Below, piece by piece: positions 24,101 through 39,100 of a stretch of DNA of 64,000 nucleotides. Made by a program: the position numbers and the translations under genes. The notes beneath the pieces were generated by a model. That model had not been told where the DNA came from, did no database searches, and saw only the letters and a program-made list of their open reading frames with translations. Source of the DNA: Sinonovacula constricta (lineage: Eukaryota; Mollusca; Bivalvia; Cardiida; Solecurtidae); NCBI GenBank assembly GCA_007844125.1, contig CM017567.1, positions 38,434,397-38,498,396 of the forward strand, given 5' to 3'. Within the stretch, counting starts at the first letter, position 1, and each line of letters starts with the position of its first letter.

Positions 24101-27100
24101 TACCGGACTTATTGTCATAACCTATTGTGTATGATAGTATCTAACCATGGATTAACATTGTTATAAAAAAAGTTCCGTATGTCACTTTAAAATTCTAAAC
24201 AACTTCACACCTCAGACCTATCAGCGAAAAGGGATCTTGCTAAGCGAAAAGGAAAAATAAAAGACCATTATGTTCGTGTCTGACATACCTTGACATTTGT
24301 TCTTGTGACGCCGAACACAAACAGAAGATATGCCACCAGCAGACTGCAACACAGTGTTATAGCCAGAACATTTCTGTCCCCTTTCAAAAACCTGTTAAAA
24401 CATGGGATTTCTTAAAACGTAAAATGACTTAATTTAAAACATATAACATGTGTAGTTATACTTTGGGCTATTTAATCAAAATGGTGTTAATTGGTATTAA
24501 TATATCAATGTATAAACCATTTTAAGTACCTTGAATTGAAGTAAAAGGTAAACTTGTATCAATTTAGGAATAATGCTTCTTATAAGTTCAACGCTAGCTG
24601 CTCTTGGTGAATAAAGTTACCAGAATATGCCAGAAAAGTGCTTGCAAAGAATTGTCTTTATTTTTTATTTAGTGAATGTCAATACTTTACCTCCAGTAAA
24701 ACAAGTGAATGATGAGCGTAATAACAAGACAAAAAATGGAGACGCCACATCCGGTCAAGGTAATTACGGTTAATGCACTCTGGTGCTGGACAGGCTGTAA
24801 ACACATTAATAAATGAATTTCAAAAATGACTTTGAATATGTTTTCATATATAAACTTTATATTTTTATATATAATTTAAAATAAGAATGAGAAAGTATGA
24901 ATAAGAAACAAATTGAATAGCTAATGGTGTCAAAATTAAAACTTCATCTTTAACATTGATGTTAAGAATAATACATTTAAACACAATCAAATTTCGACAG
25001 GCTTGCATTACTATGGCGAATTATTGAAGTATAATAGTATCCAATACTGCTATCAGGAAGAAGGCAACAAACGAATGCAGTTTTATTTATGGCAACCGGT
25101 ATATGGCTGGTAAAGATTGCATGTTCTTTCGCTGAAATCCCAGAGCCAGTAAAAAAAATACACCATATGTCTAATTTCTTCGTTGAAAGCTATTAAATTA
25201 ACGAAACTTAACATCTACATTTCGGCTAATGAGGATAGGGAAGTTGTTGGGATGACTAAATAAATAATACATTAAAATTAAGAACTTGAATGTCAAAGAA
25301 GTTCTTTCTTTTTTAGAACTAATGAGAAAGGCCAAATAAGTAAACAGACTAAAAACTTAAAGGATAAAACAGATATAATATGACATAAACACAACCGTCT
25401 CCTTAGGACTCGTTAAGATCGCAAAGTTGGTGAGGTGACTGCATGAGCACTGAACGGTAGTGGTGTTGGCCATTGTTCTTTCACAGCCGCTTGTAGACCA
25501 TCCTCCTTGGGTGCCGCTGAAATGATCACAATATAAACATACAAATAGCGATATTATTATGGCTTATATAAAATGCCTATAGCGTTGAAACTATAAATCG
25601 TTTTAAAGGTATTTGTATCAGCGTATGTACACAGCCATGACGCATTTGTGATAGTTATGATGTTTTACCCAGTTAGAAATATAACAATTGTTGTCATATC
25701 AAATATAGATATCATTCTGACACTTTGTCGGATAATTTTGACAAAACAGACAAAATACATACTGTGTTTGTTTTGGAACCAATTATTGAAGATTGTATTA
25801 TCACGAAGGCGTGTCGACTCCAGAAAAAAAACATTTTCTTATCTTATTAAATAAATTAGATCTAATATTGTTTTTAAGAATAATACAGTTTGTGTCTTAA
25901 ACATGTTAAAATCATAAGGTCGATTTCAATCTTTTTATTGTATTACTTTCTACTTATATTGCATAGTATATCATGTTTCTGGCGAACATTCAATGCAAAC
26001 ACAAATATTTGCTCTTACTTTTTACTTGATGTCCAAAATGAATACAGCGACTCAAAATCTTCCTTCAACTGAAAAGAAGACAAACTCGTCGAAGATAAAA
26101 CACTCAGTCTATTTCAATTTTATTTGAATTATTTTATAAAGTTTAAGTACGAGTAACACATTTAAGACCTGTTAATAATCGGTCACAGTTACCAAGCACT
26201 GTATAGCAGTTCAACGCCGAATACAAATCTGAACATGTACATAGTCACGAAATGAATCAGCGTGTATACGTTCATTTAAACATAACATACTAATGTTGCA
26301 CTTATAACATTTTTAATACATCATACCAACATCAAAGGATTTGCTAAGAACATAATGTAAATTAACTTTATTTGTTGTTTAGCTCGATTTGCAAATACAC
26401 TATAGTGGGTAAATTTGCCGTACCTTATCTATGCTAAAGGTCAATTGAATAGGTGGGTTCAACACTTTCGGTGCTTCGGGCAGCAGTTGTATGGACAGCA
26501 CCTGAGAGTTGATGGTACGACCTGTAGTCTGAGACCCCCGTTGGGTGCTAAAAATAAACATCTTTGTGATTGTGTTTCTTTTGATTACATCGCACATATA
26601 CAAAAAAAGTTAATAGTGGCGACGTATCGCTTTGTACTAAAATTGTTTTCCCGAGGGTTGTATGCCCAGGTAGTTCACTTTGTAGAGAAGCGGACTTTGG
26701 AAAATGTCGCAGTTCGAATCACATCCTGGGTAAAATGCTTTTGCAGCTCGGTTTACTTTAATGCTTTCAGAAGTCTTCTTGTGAGTACCCTAGGGAGTGA
26801 TACTGACAATACGCAAAAAAAGTTCGTAGTAATAGTTGATGTCTAGATCCAAACGATTAAAGAGACTCTGGTGCCTATATGTCTTGTTGAATATGTACAG
26901 TGTAGTATGAAGTATGCAATTTTTGAAACATGTATGTATTTAGATCATCCAAGAAAAGGTCAACGGTTTAAAATTGTAAAGATGTCAAAAGGTAGATGGA
27001 TATAACCAACTGACAAGCATATCTAACTTATCCTGAAGGTTGGCATGTCTTGTTGAAGGCTTACATTGTCTTATAAAGAATGCCATTTCAAAACATACGT

Positions 27101-30100
27101 GTATTTCGATCGACTAAGACAATGTTATCTGTCTATTATTTTCACGATGTCAAAAACTCGATGAATATAACCAACTGTCAAACGCAAGTAAATTAAAATT
27201 TACCATGACGGAGTCACATATACAACAACAATATATTTTGAAGAATAAAATCAATAACGATAAATTGATGGAAATAACTAATTTTATGAACAGCTTCTTT
27301 TAAAAGCAATGAGTCTAAAGAAGATTTTTATGAATGTCAATGTCAAGGGCTTTCTTACCTTGTTGTCGGTAAGGCCTTGGAAAGGTCACGATATACCACC
27401 ACCACTATAGCTGTGATATTCTCTGGTTGAGATAGAAAATAGGCATGTAAACAATTAAACTTGTTTGGCGGTCTAAATATTTATCATAAGAATACTTTAT
27501 GTATTACAAGTACATTTTAAGTAATGTATGGTTGTACAAGTTTTAAAATGTGACATTTTTGTGTGCAAACTAAAAGAGACAAATACCTGATAAAGATTTG
27601 CGATTCAAGTTGAATGAAGATGTACGGTTGAAGGTCAATGTATGGTTTACGTCATCCTTCGGGTATTGTATGGCCCCATCTAGGTCACTATCGACTTTGA
27701 AAGCAGAAAGGACTGTCAACAAATTGAATAACTGTTACCACACCATATAATGCATGTGTACGTCTGTAAACAGTGTAAATAACTTGCATAACAGTCATGC
27801 TACAGTAACTGGACTTCATAAATTCAGTTAAGCTAAAATTTGCAAAAACACATGTTTTTCATTAAGCACTTACTTTGAAAAAAACAAAACCATAAATCTG
27901 TCATGGCGACGGTGCAATGTACGTATGCACATATTTACATGTCTACAAAAACAACTTATTTAATAAATAAGCATACACGACCTAAAGCAATCTTCGTAAG
28001 AAAACTAAGAATACACATGTTATAGTAACTCATCATTTTTGCGGCACAATCTCAATATCTTACGACCCTTTGTCTACAATTATACACAATCACAAACCAT
28101 TAACGGAATAACAAACTTTACCCAGGTTGTTTTTTATTATAGTCGTTGTTTCATTGTTTGACTCCGATATCTTAGCATAGTTCAAGCTAAATCGGTCGAT
28201 TGTATCGACTAACTTTGCCGCACCTTTGCTTGTCTGTAAATAATAAAAAAACTGATTAGAAAAGGGTTTTCGGCGTATTACTCTAAGTATGATAAATGGT
28301 GAAATCAGCGTTATGAAATATTACCTGTTTGGTTCATTGTTTGTGGAAATTATTTCTCCTTAATATATCACATTTTCCCGCATTTACTTTTCTGCTATAC
28401 CATTTCATTTGCAATTTTCTTTAATGAGGGAAAACTAATCTATGTAAATTATATGGTCTTATCTAGCTTAGGGAGTGATATTTAGTGTGTAGTTACTAAA
28501 TAACAACTTTTTTAATTCTCATCAAATAAAGACTCATTTTGATCTAATTAAATGTGAATGAGGATTGTTATGGAAAAGATCAAATGTTTCTTATACGAAA
28601 TATAAATGAATATGCCTACCGACAAGCGCTAACTAACATTTTTCGACAAACAAGTTAAACTATTTTATTTTCATTCACATTTCTGGAAGAAGGAGAAAGA
28701 AAATATTAATGCCCTGAAATGGTTATTCGGCAAAAAGAGAGACTGGTGTGCTTCTATCTTGTAACACGTGACAAAGATTAAGAAGAAAATAAGGCACGAT
28801 TAAGTGAGCGTTGCAACACATATGAAACTTAGAAAAGGTACAGGACAAAGATATTCACATGCCAGTGAAATGAAAACTTTATAAAAGATACTGTAACGAG
28901 ACAATATATACCAAAAAGTAACCTTAACATTTACATATACCGCCAGTATGCAAGACGCAATTAAAATCGAAGAATGCATGTTTTATAACTCACTTGATCT
29001 AGCCCGTTTTCCAACTGAGGTCCTCTTATCACTGGATCAATAAGCTGTGAGAATATGTCGAAGAAAGTCTAGAAAAAAAAGATGGATATACAATAAATTC
29101 AAGTCGGAAGATAACTTAAAACACCTTTACATGAAGTCATATAAAATAGTAGAAATTAAGCATAAGCCTACTTCTAACATACTGACATATAACATAAAAT
29201 GATAGTTATACATTTTTATATTAAATGGACAATTGTATACATGGTACCTACAACACAGTACAATTCAAATGGGTTATCAAATATACAACACTTTAAAAAT
29301 ATTAGCTAAACAGACTAAAATACGACATTGTGAACCTTTATTTTTCTCATTATTTTAGACCTTTAACATCCAAATTAATTTACCACCATACAGAAGTGTG
29401 TGTGTATTGGAGGGGGTTGGGGGCATTATGCAGGCAGAAATGAAACATATTCTATTTATATTACCCACCTCAGTTTCATTCCGCGTCAGCTGAGGCGCTG
29501 CTGCTGTGTCGTTAACTTCCTTTTCGACAAGATACGAGAGAATATATTCTATGCGTTCGACATCTCCTGCAAGTATCTCTGCAGAGCCATTGCCGCTCTG
29601 TATGACACTTAATGCATCTTGTAGCGACCCAAGGGCATAGGATGTTGTAGTGTTGTTCGACTGGACCTGTGTAGACGTTTACATCACATATAACATATCA
29701 CACATACATTAAAGACTGGTTAATGTAGAACGGTTTTGACAAATAAAAACTATAGCCGAACCTCGGTTATTCTAACTCGGGTTGTCTGAAGCAGAGTCAG
29801 TGGCCTGTCCCGATTTTTCTCTGTACAATGTAAAAATCTTCCGATCCGTTTTTTATTAGCAGAAATCCAAGGCAGAGTTTTAATGCTATTTTGCACATCT
29901 TATGTGTAGCTCGATCGCGTCATCCGTCGACCATTATGTATTGTCACCAATCACTGCAAAGGGAGTTTTCTCCAGTAACATCGACGTCTAGCTTTGTTAT
30001 TTGGTTAGTTGAAGTTTCCCTTGTTCCCAATATTACTACTTTAAGATTTTGTTTTAAAGAAAGAAAAGAATATTAAATTTAGAAGCTTTTGTCAATATAT

Positions 30101-33100
30101 TTTTAAAGACAAGAAAGATGAAACGTGTATACAATTTCAACTTGTGTTTTTGCCATTGCATTGGTTAAGTAGTGTAATTATTTTTAGTGAAAAAGAAAAA
30201 CTAAGACGATGTTATTTAAGACAGAAAGAAACAAACTGTGTACATATTAACTTGCTGGTAAACTTACACATCTCTAAAGCTAGAACAAAACCAATTTAGT
30301 TTACGGATGATCTGCAATTAAAGTATTATTTTAATGTAAAAGCATTAAAAATAAAAACAGTACTTCATTTTTAACTCATAAATACTCTTACAACGGCGTG
30401 CAATCAATTGAACTTCTTTGTTTTTTATATATATTAAGCCACATTTAAGATTTGAAATGGTGTACATCTTAGTATATATCTATAGCTTAGAAGAGTTAAA
30501 ATCGTAAGGAAATAATAGTTTTCAAGTGCTTCTGCAATCTGGTTATATTCACACTGTGATTTAACTAACTGCGCCTACGAAACTACAAGCTATTCGTATA
30601 CATCAGTCATTTCCTTAAGTATGATAAACTCCTGAATGACGATATACAGCACGATTTCGTTTACTAAAACTCTTATTCTCGTGGTGCTTATTTTATCCAC
30701 AGGTGATTATCTGTGTTTTGGTCGACATTTCACCAGTTGTCGTTTTGACCGTACTAAAAGACATGCAATCAATGTCTCAAAACTGTAATTTAATGACGTC
30801 ATCTTTCTTCTTTGTCTTAAACAATATTAATATCAAAATTGTTGTATAGTGTTCGTTGCGACTTACACACAAATCGAAACAAAACAATTAAGAATATAAA
30901 TCATGCATATCACCTCATCGGCAAGATTCCTTAAGACCTCACTGGTGCAATTATACAAGGCAATAGAAAAGGTTCCATCGGCATAACATTTTCGAATAAT
31001 TTGTCCTGAAACAAAGTCAAATAGTACAAAAGAATGCGACTTCATGACGGGTCACCCAACTTATCTATTGCGCTTTCTGTCACTCGAGACATAAATACTT
31101 GCACATCAGGCTTAAACTAATGTATGAATCTTGCAAAATTAACAAATTAACAAACGGTATAAAAGAATAAATGGGAAAAACACGTTGATAGTAAAGATGT
31201 AAGTCCTACTTTATCAGACTCATGGAGAAATGTTTTACTAGTGTTCGAAGACAATTGTCTAGCTAATCGGACCATTTCAGCTATAAATATATTTTGCTTT
31301 ATATATTTGCATAATAAAATACGGCTAACAAACACGTTTTCATTCATATGTCGACGACCTAACATTTGCTAGAGATATACACTCACCAGACTTTCCAGAC
31401 GGACAGGGCTGATAAGCTGTCGTCTCTACTTGGGTTCTGTTCCACAAACGACCAAAGCGATCGTTGCTAGCTGGGCAAAACATAATGGCTGCAAAAAGTT
31501 TAGAAAGTTGTACAATATGAATAAATCTGTGAAATATTACATACAAGTTTTGAACCGAACGGCACGTTTATCCCGGCGTTTCTTTTACTTTATTAAATTT
31601 ATTAATTAGCAAAGCGAAATTTAGTAACCAAAGTTCAGAGGCTGGACATTAAAATTTCGTCATTGTGGTTTTTAAACAGATTGTTATAAATCTCCAAAAC
31701 TATGTGCTGTGTGACAAACGTAATGAGTTGTCTTTCGTTAATATTACATTTATATGTATTTTGGTTTTGTTATCAAACATAAACTAAAACTCAAGTGTTA
31801 AAGTTAGAATGTTATAGCTGCATGAAATATCTAAATGTAGACACCACACACATTTAACCGTATTTTTTTAAGTAGCATGTTTCAGCTCGAGCCGCAGATC
31901 GATAACAATTGGAATGCATGAAAATCTGAAAAGGTTCCTATTAATCATGCATTGAATATAGCACGTGGGAGAAAAGTGTATAAATTAAATGACAAAAACG
32001 ACATTATCCACATAGAAAACAACACAACGGTTATCACATTACTCTGGTTCCCTGTCGTACTTTTTACGTCAGACAATGGAGGATAATGACGGCTTCTATA
32101 GGGTGTGCATAGAAATGAGAACTTGATATTTCAAATGGTCAGTTATAATCGGAGATTAAAATAGTCTTATTTTATATGTTAGGGCAATGATATCGGCATT
32201 TCTGAGAAAAAAAATCAGTGAGATGTTTATACCTTAGTAACATAGCCATATTTTGTCTCGATTGTCATCTGCTTTAAATTTCGGATACATGTTTCGAAGA
32301 TAATTCCGCCATATTTAACAACTTAAAACGCAAAGGAACAGGTAAAGGATAAACAATCATTAAATAGAATGTAAATCAAACAAAGAAATGAAACAATGTT
32401 TAAAGTTAATTGAATATAAATATTTGAACACAATGCTCATGAAGGAACATAATGGGTATACACCAAGAAACGTAATGGGTTAACACCCGTGTTCAATAAA
32501 AGCTTCATTTATATACATGCGGGTTGTCTCTTTACCGTTGTTCTTGAATTGAACCAATTCCACATTATTGCACAATAATAATTCCCATACACTTATGTTT
32601 ATATATGCCTCCATGAAAGACCATGCTTCACTTTGGATGTAAAGGTATCCTAAATGTATGCTGAATTCTAAATGTACTTTGGATGTAAAGGTATCCTAAA
32701 TGCATGCTAAATTCTAAATGTACTTTGGATGTAAAGGTATCCTAAATGTATGCTAAATTCTAAATTTACTTTGGATGTAAAGGTATCCTAAATGTATGCT
32801 AAATTCTAAATGTACCGGGTTTTCCTCTACAATTACTAAATGTCACGTACACGTCGTAATCTTAGTAACACCATCGGCTGAACACTTTAAATTCAATTTA
32901 AATTCGGTTTTAAATTGATTTGTTTTTGTCTTACTGTTGTTTTTGAAAACAACAACAACAAGAAAAACAACAACAGCATGAACTGTGGGCTCTGTAAGGC
33001 GATAACTTGGAGGAGGGAGGTCTCTATGTTTTGGTGCTGTTTTCACTTGCAAGTGTATACTTACTGTAGTACTATTTAGAACTCATCCGACTGTGCCTTT

Positions 33101-36100
33101 TTTCTTAAAGACCTATGTTTGTATCAACAACAATAACCTTAACTTCGCTAGAGACCGAAGGCATACATTATTTGATAGTTGATTAATATTGCATCGACTA
33201 CGAAGTCCTCACTAAAGGCTAATGCCGATACATGGTTATTTTTTTGTGTGTGAAATAGCTGTATGAGAAAGGGTTTTTACTATTAACGTAATGATATACC
33301 AGACTTGGACTGGTTTTGACTTGAGAGACTTAAGGTAGTATACAATTAATCTAATTGACCAATAAGTCCATACATAATAACTTCTTGAGCTTAAATCTCA
33401 AGAAGTTTTTTTTGTCTGTTAACATATATTTTATACACGGTTAAGAAAAACTATTTGTAGGCTTATTTTATTGGAACGTAAGGAATGAATTCAATGCTCA
33501 ATTTAATAAGAAGAATGTGCCTTGTATATAAAAACATGCGCATACTTAACACTCAGACACACACAAAAAAAACATAGAGCATGTGAGTAAGAAAACTTCT
33601 TGAAATATTCTCTTTATTACGACGTAAAGCACCGCGACTTTGTTGGACATACTGAAAAAGAATCTTTGAAATATGTTAAACAGGTTAACAGTTGATTATT
33701 TTTTTGATAGTTTTATTTCAAAACAAACAATGTCCATTGTCTGTCAAAGCTACTGCATACCTCAACAATCCTCAATAGCAATATATTTGGTTGAGATGAT
33801 ATAACATATTATTTAACATATTTAGGTTTTGTATATATGTTCTTTGAAGCATTCAATACTAAATTTATATCTTTCCATTTTAAATTCTCCATTAACTTGT
33901 TCCTTAACTTGCATAATTTAACGTTCTTTGTCTGACTTCGTCTTCTCAATGTGAGATTCCATAGATTCGGCAGCAGAAAAGAATTTAATAGAGTAATCTT
34001 TTACTGTGGAACAGGTACGGAACGACAAGCAGCACGACATGCGATGCATTTTGTCGCAACATAAAGCGCATTTCTTATTGCCGAAAAGGTAAAGCAATCT
34101 TAAGCAGAACCCTAATAATATTCAATGCAATATTTCTAAAAAGTTGTTGGTAGGAGAACGATAGAAGTAACAAAATAATATCAACTGGTTGAATGTATAT
34201 CTGTCTGTTTAAGCTAACAAAACCTTCGTTTTAGTAACATTTCCGAAATGTTTTTATAGCAGAATATAACCGCTAACTACGTTTGTTTATTTTTTCTTCG
34301 TTTAACATAGTTATATGGATTTGTATGACTGTGATATCGCATTTGTGACGAAAACCAGTTAGCTGAGTCCGTGCCGGAGCCCATTTTGCTGCAGCACATA
34401 TGAAGTCTCGCCTTTAAACCAGCTATATACGTACTGTTTGAGGTGCATTCATCAGCAGTTTCGTTGTAGTAAGCTCTCCCGGGACATTTACATCTGCCAG
34501 GATCCATGTCAGTTTGGATGCATTCGGACAAGAACGTGGTACATTGTTCCTTAGTATGACACCTTCCGCCATATTCTGACTCTGGGTATTGAATAACATT
34601 ATATGTAGAAAGGGAAGTTTCATAAAATAAAAAAGACCCTACATGTGTATCCAATTCAAAGGCAAATGGCGATTTTTATCATAAATAACATAGGCAACCA
34701 AAGGCTCAAAAGAACGAAACAAAGGAAATTATTAAAAGTGATCTAGTTTGCAGATTATAGATAAGTTATGATAGAGTTATACCCCTTCTTTTCTTCAGTT
34801 ATATATATAAGATATATAAGGTCTAATAACCAAGGTCTGAAAGAATTACTTACTATTTAAGCACTTAGCTTCACCCTGTAGTGATAAGAATTGGTCCAGC
34901 GAACACAGACAGCGAAAAGTTCCTTTTAAGGGATCAAAGCGACAGAAAGTATCTTCAGTAAGGCATTGGGAGACCTCTGTCACATCTGCCAGACATTCAT
35001 TACCGGCGTGAACTGTTAAGGCAAGAAACAGAATTGTATTTACGTTCTAATTTAATATTAGTAAGTATGTTTTATTTAATAAACTTCAATTCTTTGACTT
35101 AGTAATAAGGTTACATCATTTAAGTTCATCACGTGTACTTTCTAATGTTTAAGGCTGTTGCTATAATGTCAAAGTCACATAGCCAAAAAAAATTTCATCG
35201 GCTTAATATATCAAAACAACTGTACCGCTGCACTCCTATGATTATGGACAACTAAATCCGTGCATCTATATGCATAAATTACGATTAATAAAATATGATT
35301 TCATTAGGAAAATATTTGTCAATGCGTCGCATGAAATTGTTTGCCTCGATGTTTCAATTGGTATTTTTATGACAGTGTTTCCGGCGAGATCTATATAGCC
35401 TTTTCTTTTTTTGCCTGATGAAACAAAAACATGATTTCGCATTGCAATTTAAGGTAACCTAAAAACGAAAATTATAGAACAAATCAACTTGTTATTCATA
35501 TGTTTATAAAGAATTTTTTGTAATTTAAATTTTCATTTCCATACAAATCTATTTACATTTCTCTGTACACTTGGGAATACTGCCATTCCATAGGGCGTTC
35601 GCCTCGCAATATCTGACGTCATTGCCGCTGCGGGGGAAATAGCCGTCGTTGCAAGTATAGGTCACGGACTCTCCATATGTGGTCCCGGTGTGAGTGAAGT
35701 TAGCAAATGCTACATCTGCAGGCATGTGGCAATCTGGATAATTAAACATATGTTGTTATTGTTTATTTTTGAATGCGGAATATCCAATTCAGTTTTCCAT
35801 TTATTTCATTTGCATTGTTTAGAAAAATATATAACCTGTACTTTTTGTTCATGGGCGACTTTAAAAGAGATTTATGATATTAAAATATACATTATATTTA
35901 AACTTTAAAGAGCTGCCAGCGTTCAGACATGGTTTGGTAGCATATCTGAAGTTTTTGGATTCTGTATCGGAGGGCTTTTTTATATTCAAATCATAGCTCT
36001 GTGGCGACAAGTTTTCAAGTGGATCTTATTCAAGATTTGTATGATCAATTTACTTGCAGAAGAGAAAACGTGCAACACACCAAGACCGCCTTTAAAATAT

Positions 36101-39100
36101 GCTTGAGGTGTTCTTGGTCAAGAGGTACAGGCTATGGACATTAGATCGGATGGTTCCAAATTCATATCCTAAACCCGTTATGACAAATTTAAAAAATACT
36201 ATTTTTATTGACTATTAAGATGATTTTTAAAAAAACATTCAACGCGCCAAGAAAGCATTTTTAACATGGTTGAAGTGTTCTTGGTCAAGAGGTTAAGGAT
36301 ATGTACTCGAGATCGGGGGATTCTTTGTTCAAACCCTGATCCTGACATGAAATTGTGTTCTTTGTCCAAGACTTTTATTATATTGTGTTCAGATTAAATA
36401 GTACTTCCTTACACCTAAATTTACTAAATAGTAGTTTCCATCATAAAAATATTGTTCTTCATAAGAATGGATATTTTGTAGTATTTCGGTCCTGTATTGA
36501 ATGACATAAAACCTTTCACTTGACAGCAACTTTTGTTTATTTGTATTCTTAATGTCAGTTCAGACTGTAATTATTTACCACAGTAGCATACACTTACAAA
36601 ATAACATTGCTTAATTACAACATTTGTTACATCGGGATTAAGGACATTCTAGATCGTTCTGTGTTTTTGCTGTTTCTCTTAGTTTGCCTTCTTTAATCCA
36701 CATTGTTTTTGTATACCTAACCCAGACACAAAAATACTTCCATAAAAAATAAACTTAAAAAATAAAGAAAATAAAAAGATGCCGAGAAAGAAAACACCTG
36801 TGTATTTTCTGCCTGTACACTTTAATAGTTAATTGTGATAATGTTGACAGCTTTTTTAACAGTTCCAATTTTTTTTGTGTCGTCTTTGATGCTTCGTATC
36901 AGTCGATCCCCTTTGCCGACTGATCGTTACAAGGCGGTTACTTTTGGGTTTGCTCTGCTTTTTAATGAATTATCACGGATTCTTACTTTAACATTTGGTT
37001 AGCGTGTGAATACCTTTGTCCTTTGCCTTTTTAGAGTTTGGTATATGTTGCAATGTTCATATGACGATCGCATATTTGCTGTTAATAAAAAGAATCTCAT
37101 CACAGACTTTAGCTGTGTGCAATGTGTACCGCTGTATGTAAAACCCTAAATATTAGTATATGCATTATGTGCGCAAGATAGTTAGGAATAGTAAGGTATA
37201 TTGCAGTATCCTCAACGATTGAAAAGGAAGTAAAGATTTTCAGATGTACAAAATGTGTCTAGAGGGCGTAAAGACATTAAAAATAACACATACATAAGAC
37301 ATATACTAATAGATAGTGCAGATATCATGGTAAAAAGAAACGGGCCTTCGAAGATTAGCCATTTCATCATTTACGTCTTATATGAGAATTATAATGTTTA
37401 GTGTTGTTATGTGACAAGCCGACATATAAACGACCAAATATTTAATACTCACGGAAAAATATACTACCAACTGAAAGTCCGCTCTATGCGCCCTCTTATT
37501 TATATGGAAATGTATACAAATATATCCATGTCTTAGGAACAGAACATAAACAAATCTAGACAGATGAAAATAACGAATTTTATCAGCATACATAAAAATT
37601 ATTTTAACATAATATGTAACATAATAAATGCATCATCTGCTGTTAGAAATATGAAGGTTTCAGTACAGTTTTGTCTTGACTAAAAGTAATAAGATTTAGA
37701 TTGCTCCACAAGACACGTTTACATTGTGGATCACATTGTCGCCATTATCGGTTTTGTCTACTTCCCATGTTTCGTGGACATTATTCGGCCGTTCAGGACA
37801 CACTGTAAACATTTCGCTTAAAAGCCATTCTAAATAAAAAATATGGAATTGTTAAAAATTAAATGACAGTTAGAAGAATATGCAAAGCTAAATGATCAAA
37901 ACAAAAGGAACGGGTCCAAAAGCCACTTTTAAGAACACGATAATCCCGTCCAGACCTAGTAGGTTTTGATAAGCTATTTGCAAACATTTTCAAGTGTTAC
38001 TTCTGCTTAAACTAACTGTCTATCCTTTTCTATCTTTTTACTTCATATTATGATTATAGTACCTTTATTTATATAAAAGATGGTAATCCCTTAGCTTAGA
38101 CATTTTAGTATAATTCTTTTACCATAGAAAAGATAAGCAATATTTTGCTACAGTAATTATGACTTTAAGGTGGTAGTTATTGTGTTCCGAGTATAGTTTT
38201 CAAAACCAAAACTTATGATGATTTTATTTCATTAGATTAAAGATTTTCAAACAACTAAAACCTTGATACATTACTATGAAAAAAAATATAACCAGATATA
38301 AATTATGTATATAGTTTTCGAATATATTTTGCGTCACGACTATCTGCTTTTGCTAGGATTTTATTAATTTATTATTGATGTCGTGTCAAATTGAAAGCAT
38401 CTCACATAACAACAATGTTTTAAATCTTATTGGCTTATTTGCTTATAATTTAACTAATTTACAGTTTCTTCGTAGAATTTCGACTGACTCTGGATTCTCG
38501 CCGTGAATACAAAAAGGTATTCGAAATACCAGATTATTGTATCAACTATTTGCTTGAATTTGAGATAAAACACCAGAGGAGAAATGTAAGTGGATTGCAA
38601 TGGCCTGGTCATAGTCACACGGGGTACATGTACCAATTTAAAACAACAACAATAACAATAAACAAACAAATGAGAGAAAAAAACAATACCAAATAAATAA
38701 ACATCAACAACGTGATAACTATCATATGCTCGATTAAATACCAACAAAGATTACAAACATGTTTGCTCGTTTCTCTAACTTCGATGCAGTAGTTCGTTAT
38801 CAGAAATAAAACAGAGCCGTATTAAAATTTAAGCTCCGTAGACATGCCGAGTAAAGATGGAACAGGAATTGCACTTCATTATTGTATACTTCTGGCGAAC
38901 AAAATTGGTATATATGTTTTACTTGTTTAACTGTGTGTAAATTATGACTTCATTTTTTACAATTTATGTGCTCCCCTGTTTTGTGTGTTGTTCGTATAGT
39001 AAGAATATAGAAAGTATGTTTTATCTTTTTACAAATAATAAACTAAGACGGGATGGTGAATGACTGCTAAAATGATGCCAAGACCACGAACATGTTATTA

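Larger units (their letters stand above)
18504..24794 (-). other. Receptor exons 22-29: seven-transmembrane domain
   Basis: Eight exons encode class B2-type helices: TM1 ITLTGCGVSIFCLVITLIIH, TM2 NVLAITLCCSLLVAYLLFVF, TM3 SVCTIIAVLLHYNFLLVFFL with LSEGIYMVF, TM4 with VLPAVFVGISASA, TM5 AFWVFVGPVLFVIIVNL, TM6 TLFLLPVMGVTWLFGIL and TM7 VIWLKYLFVIFNSFQG followed by HCVMNRQ. The TM3 cysteine (984) and the YCWL cysteine in extracellular loop 2 (1056) can form the conserved disulfide. Exon 28 has two in-frame acceptors (19239 and 19284). Confidence 0.92.

Noticed and set aside
26664..26732. Functional tRNA gene
   Set aside because: Acceptor ends pair and box-like motifs are present, but the D and anticodon stems do not fold. 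It is better read as a pseudo-tRNA or SINE head.
32631..32814. CRISPR-like array
   Set aside because: The units are contiguous tandem copies without unique spacers, in a eukaryotic intron.
34277..34434. Continuation of the EGF-like exon 11 frame (ARLHMCCSKMGSGTDSANW)
   Set aside because: It follows a good donor (A|GTACGT) in the right phase, adds odd cysteines and looks like dispersed-repeat sequence. Treated as intron.
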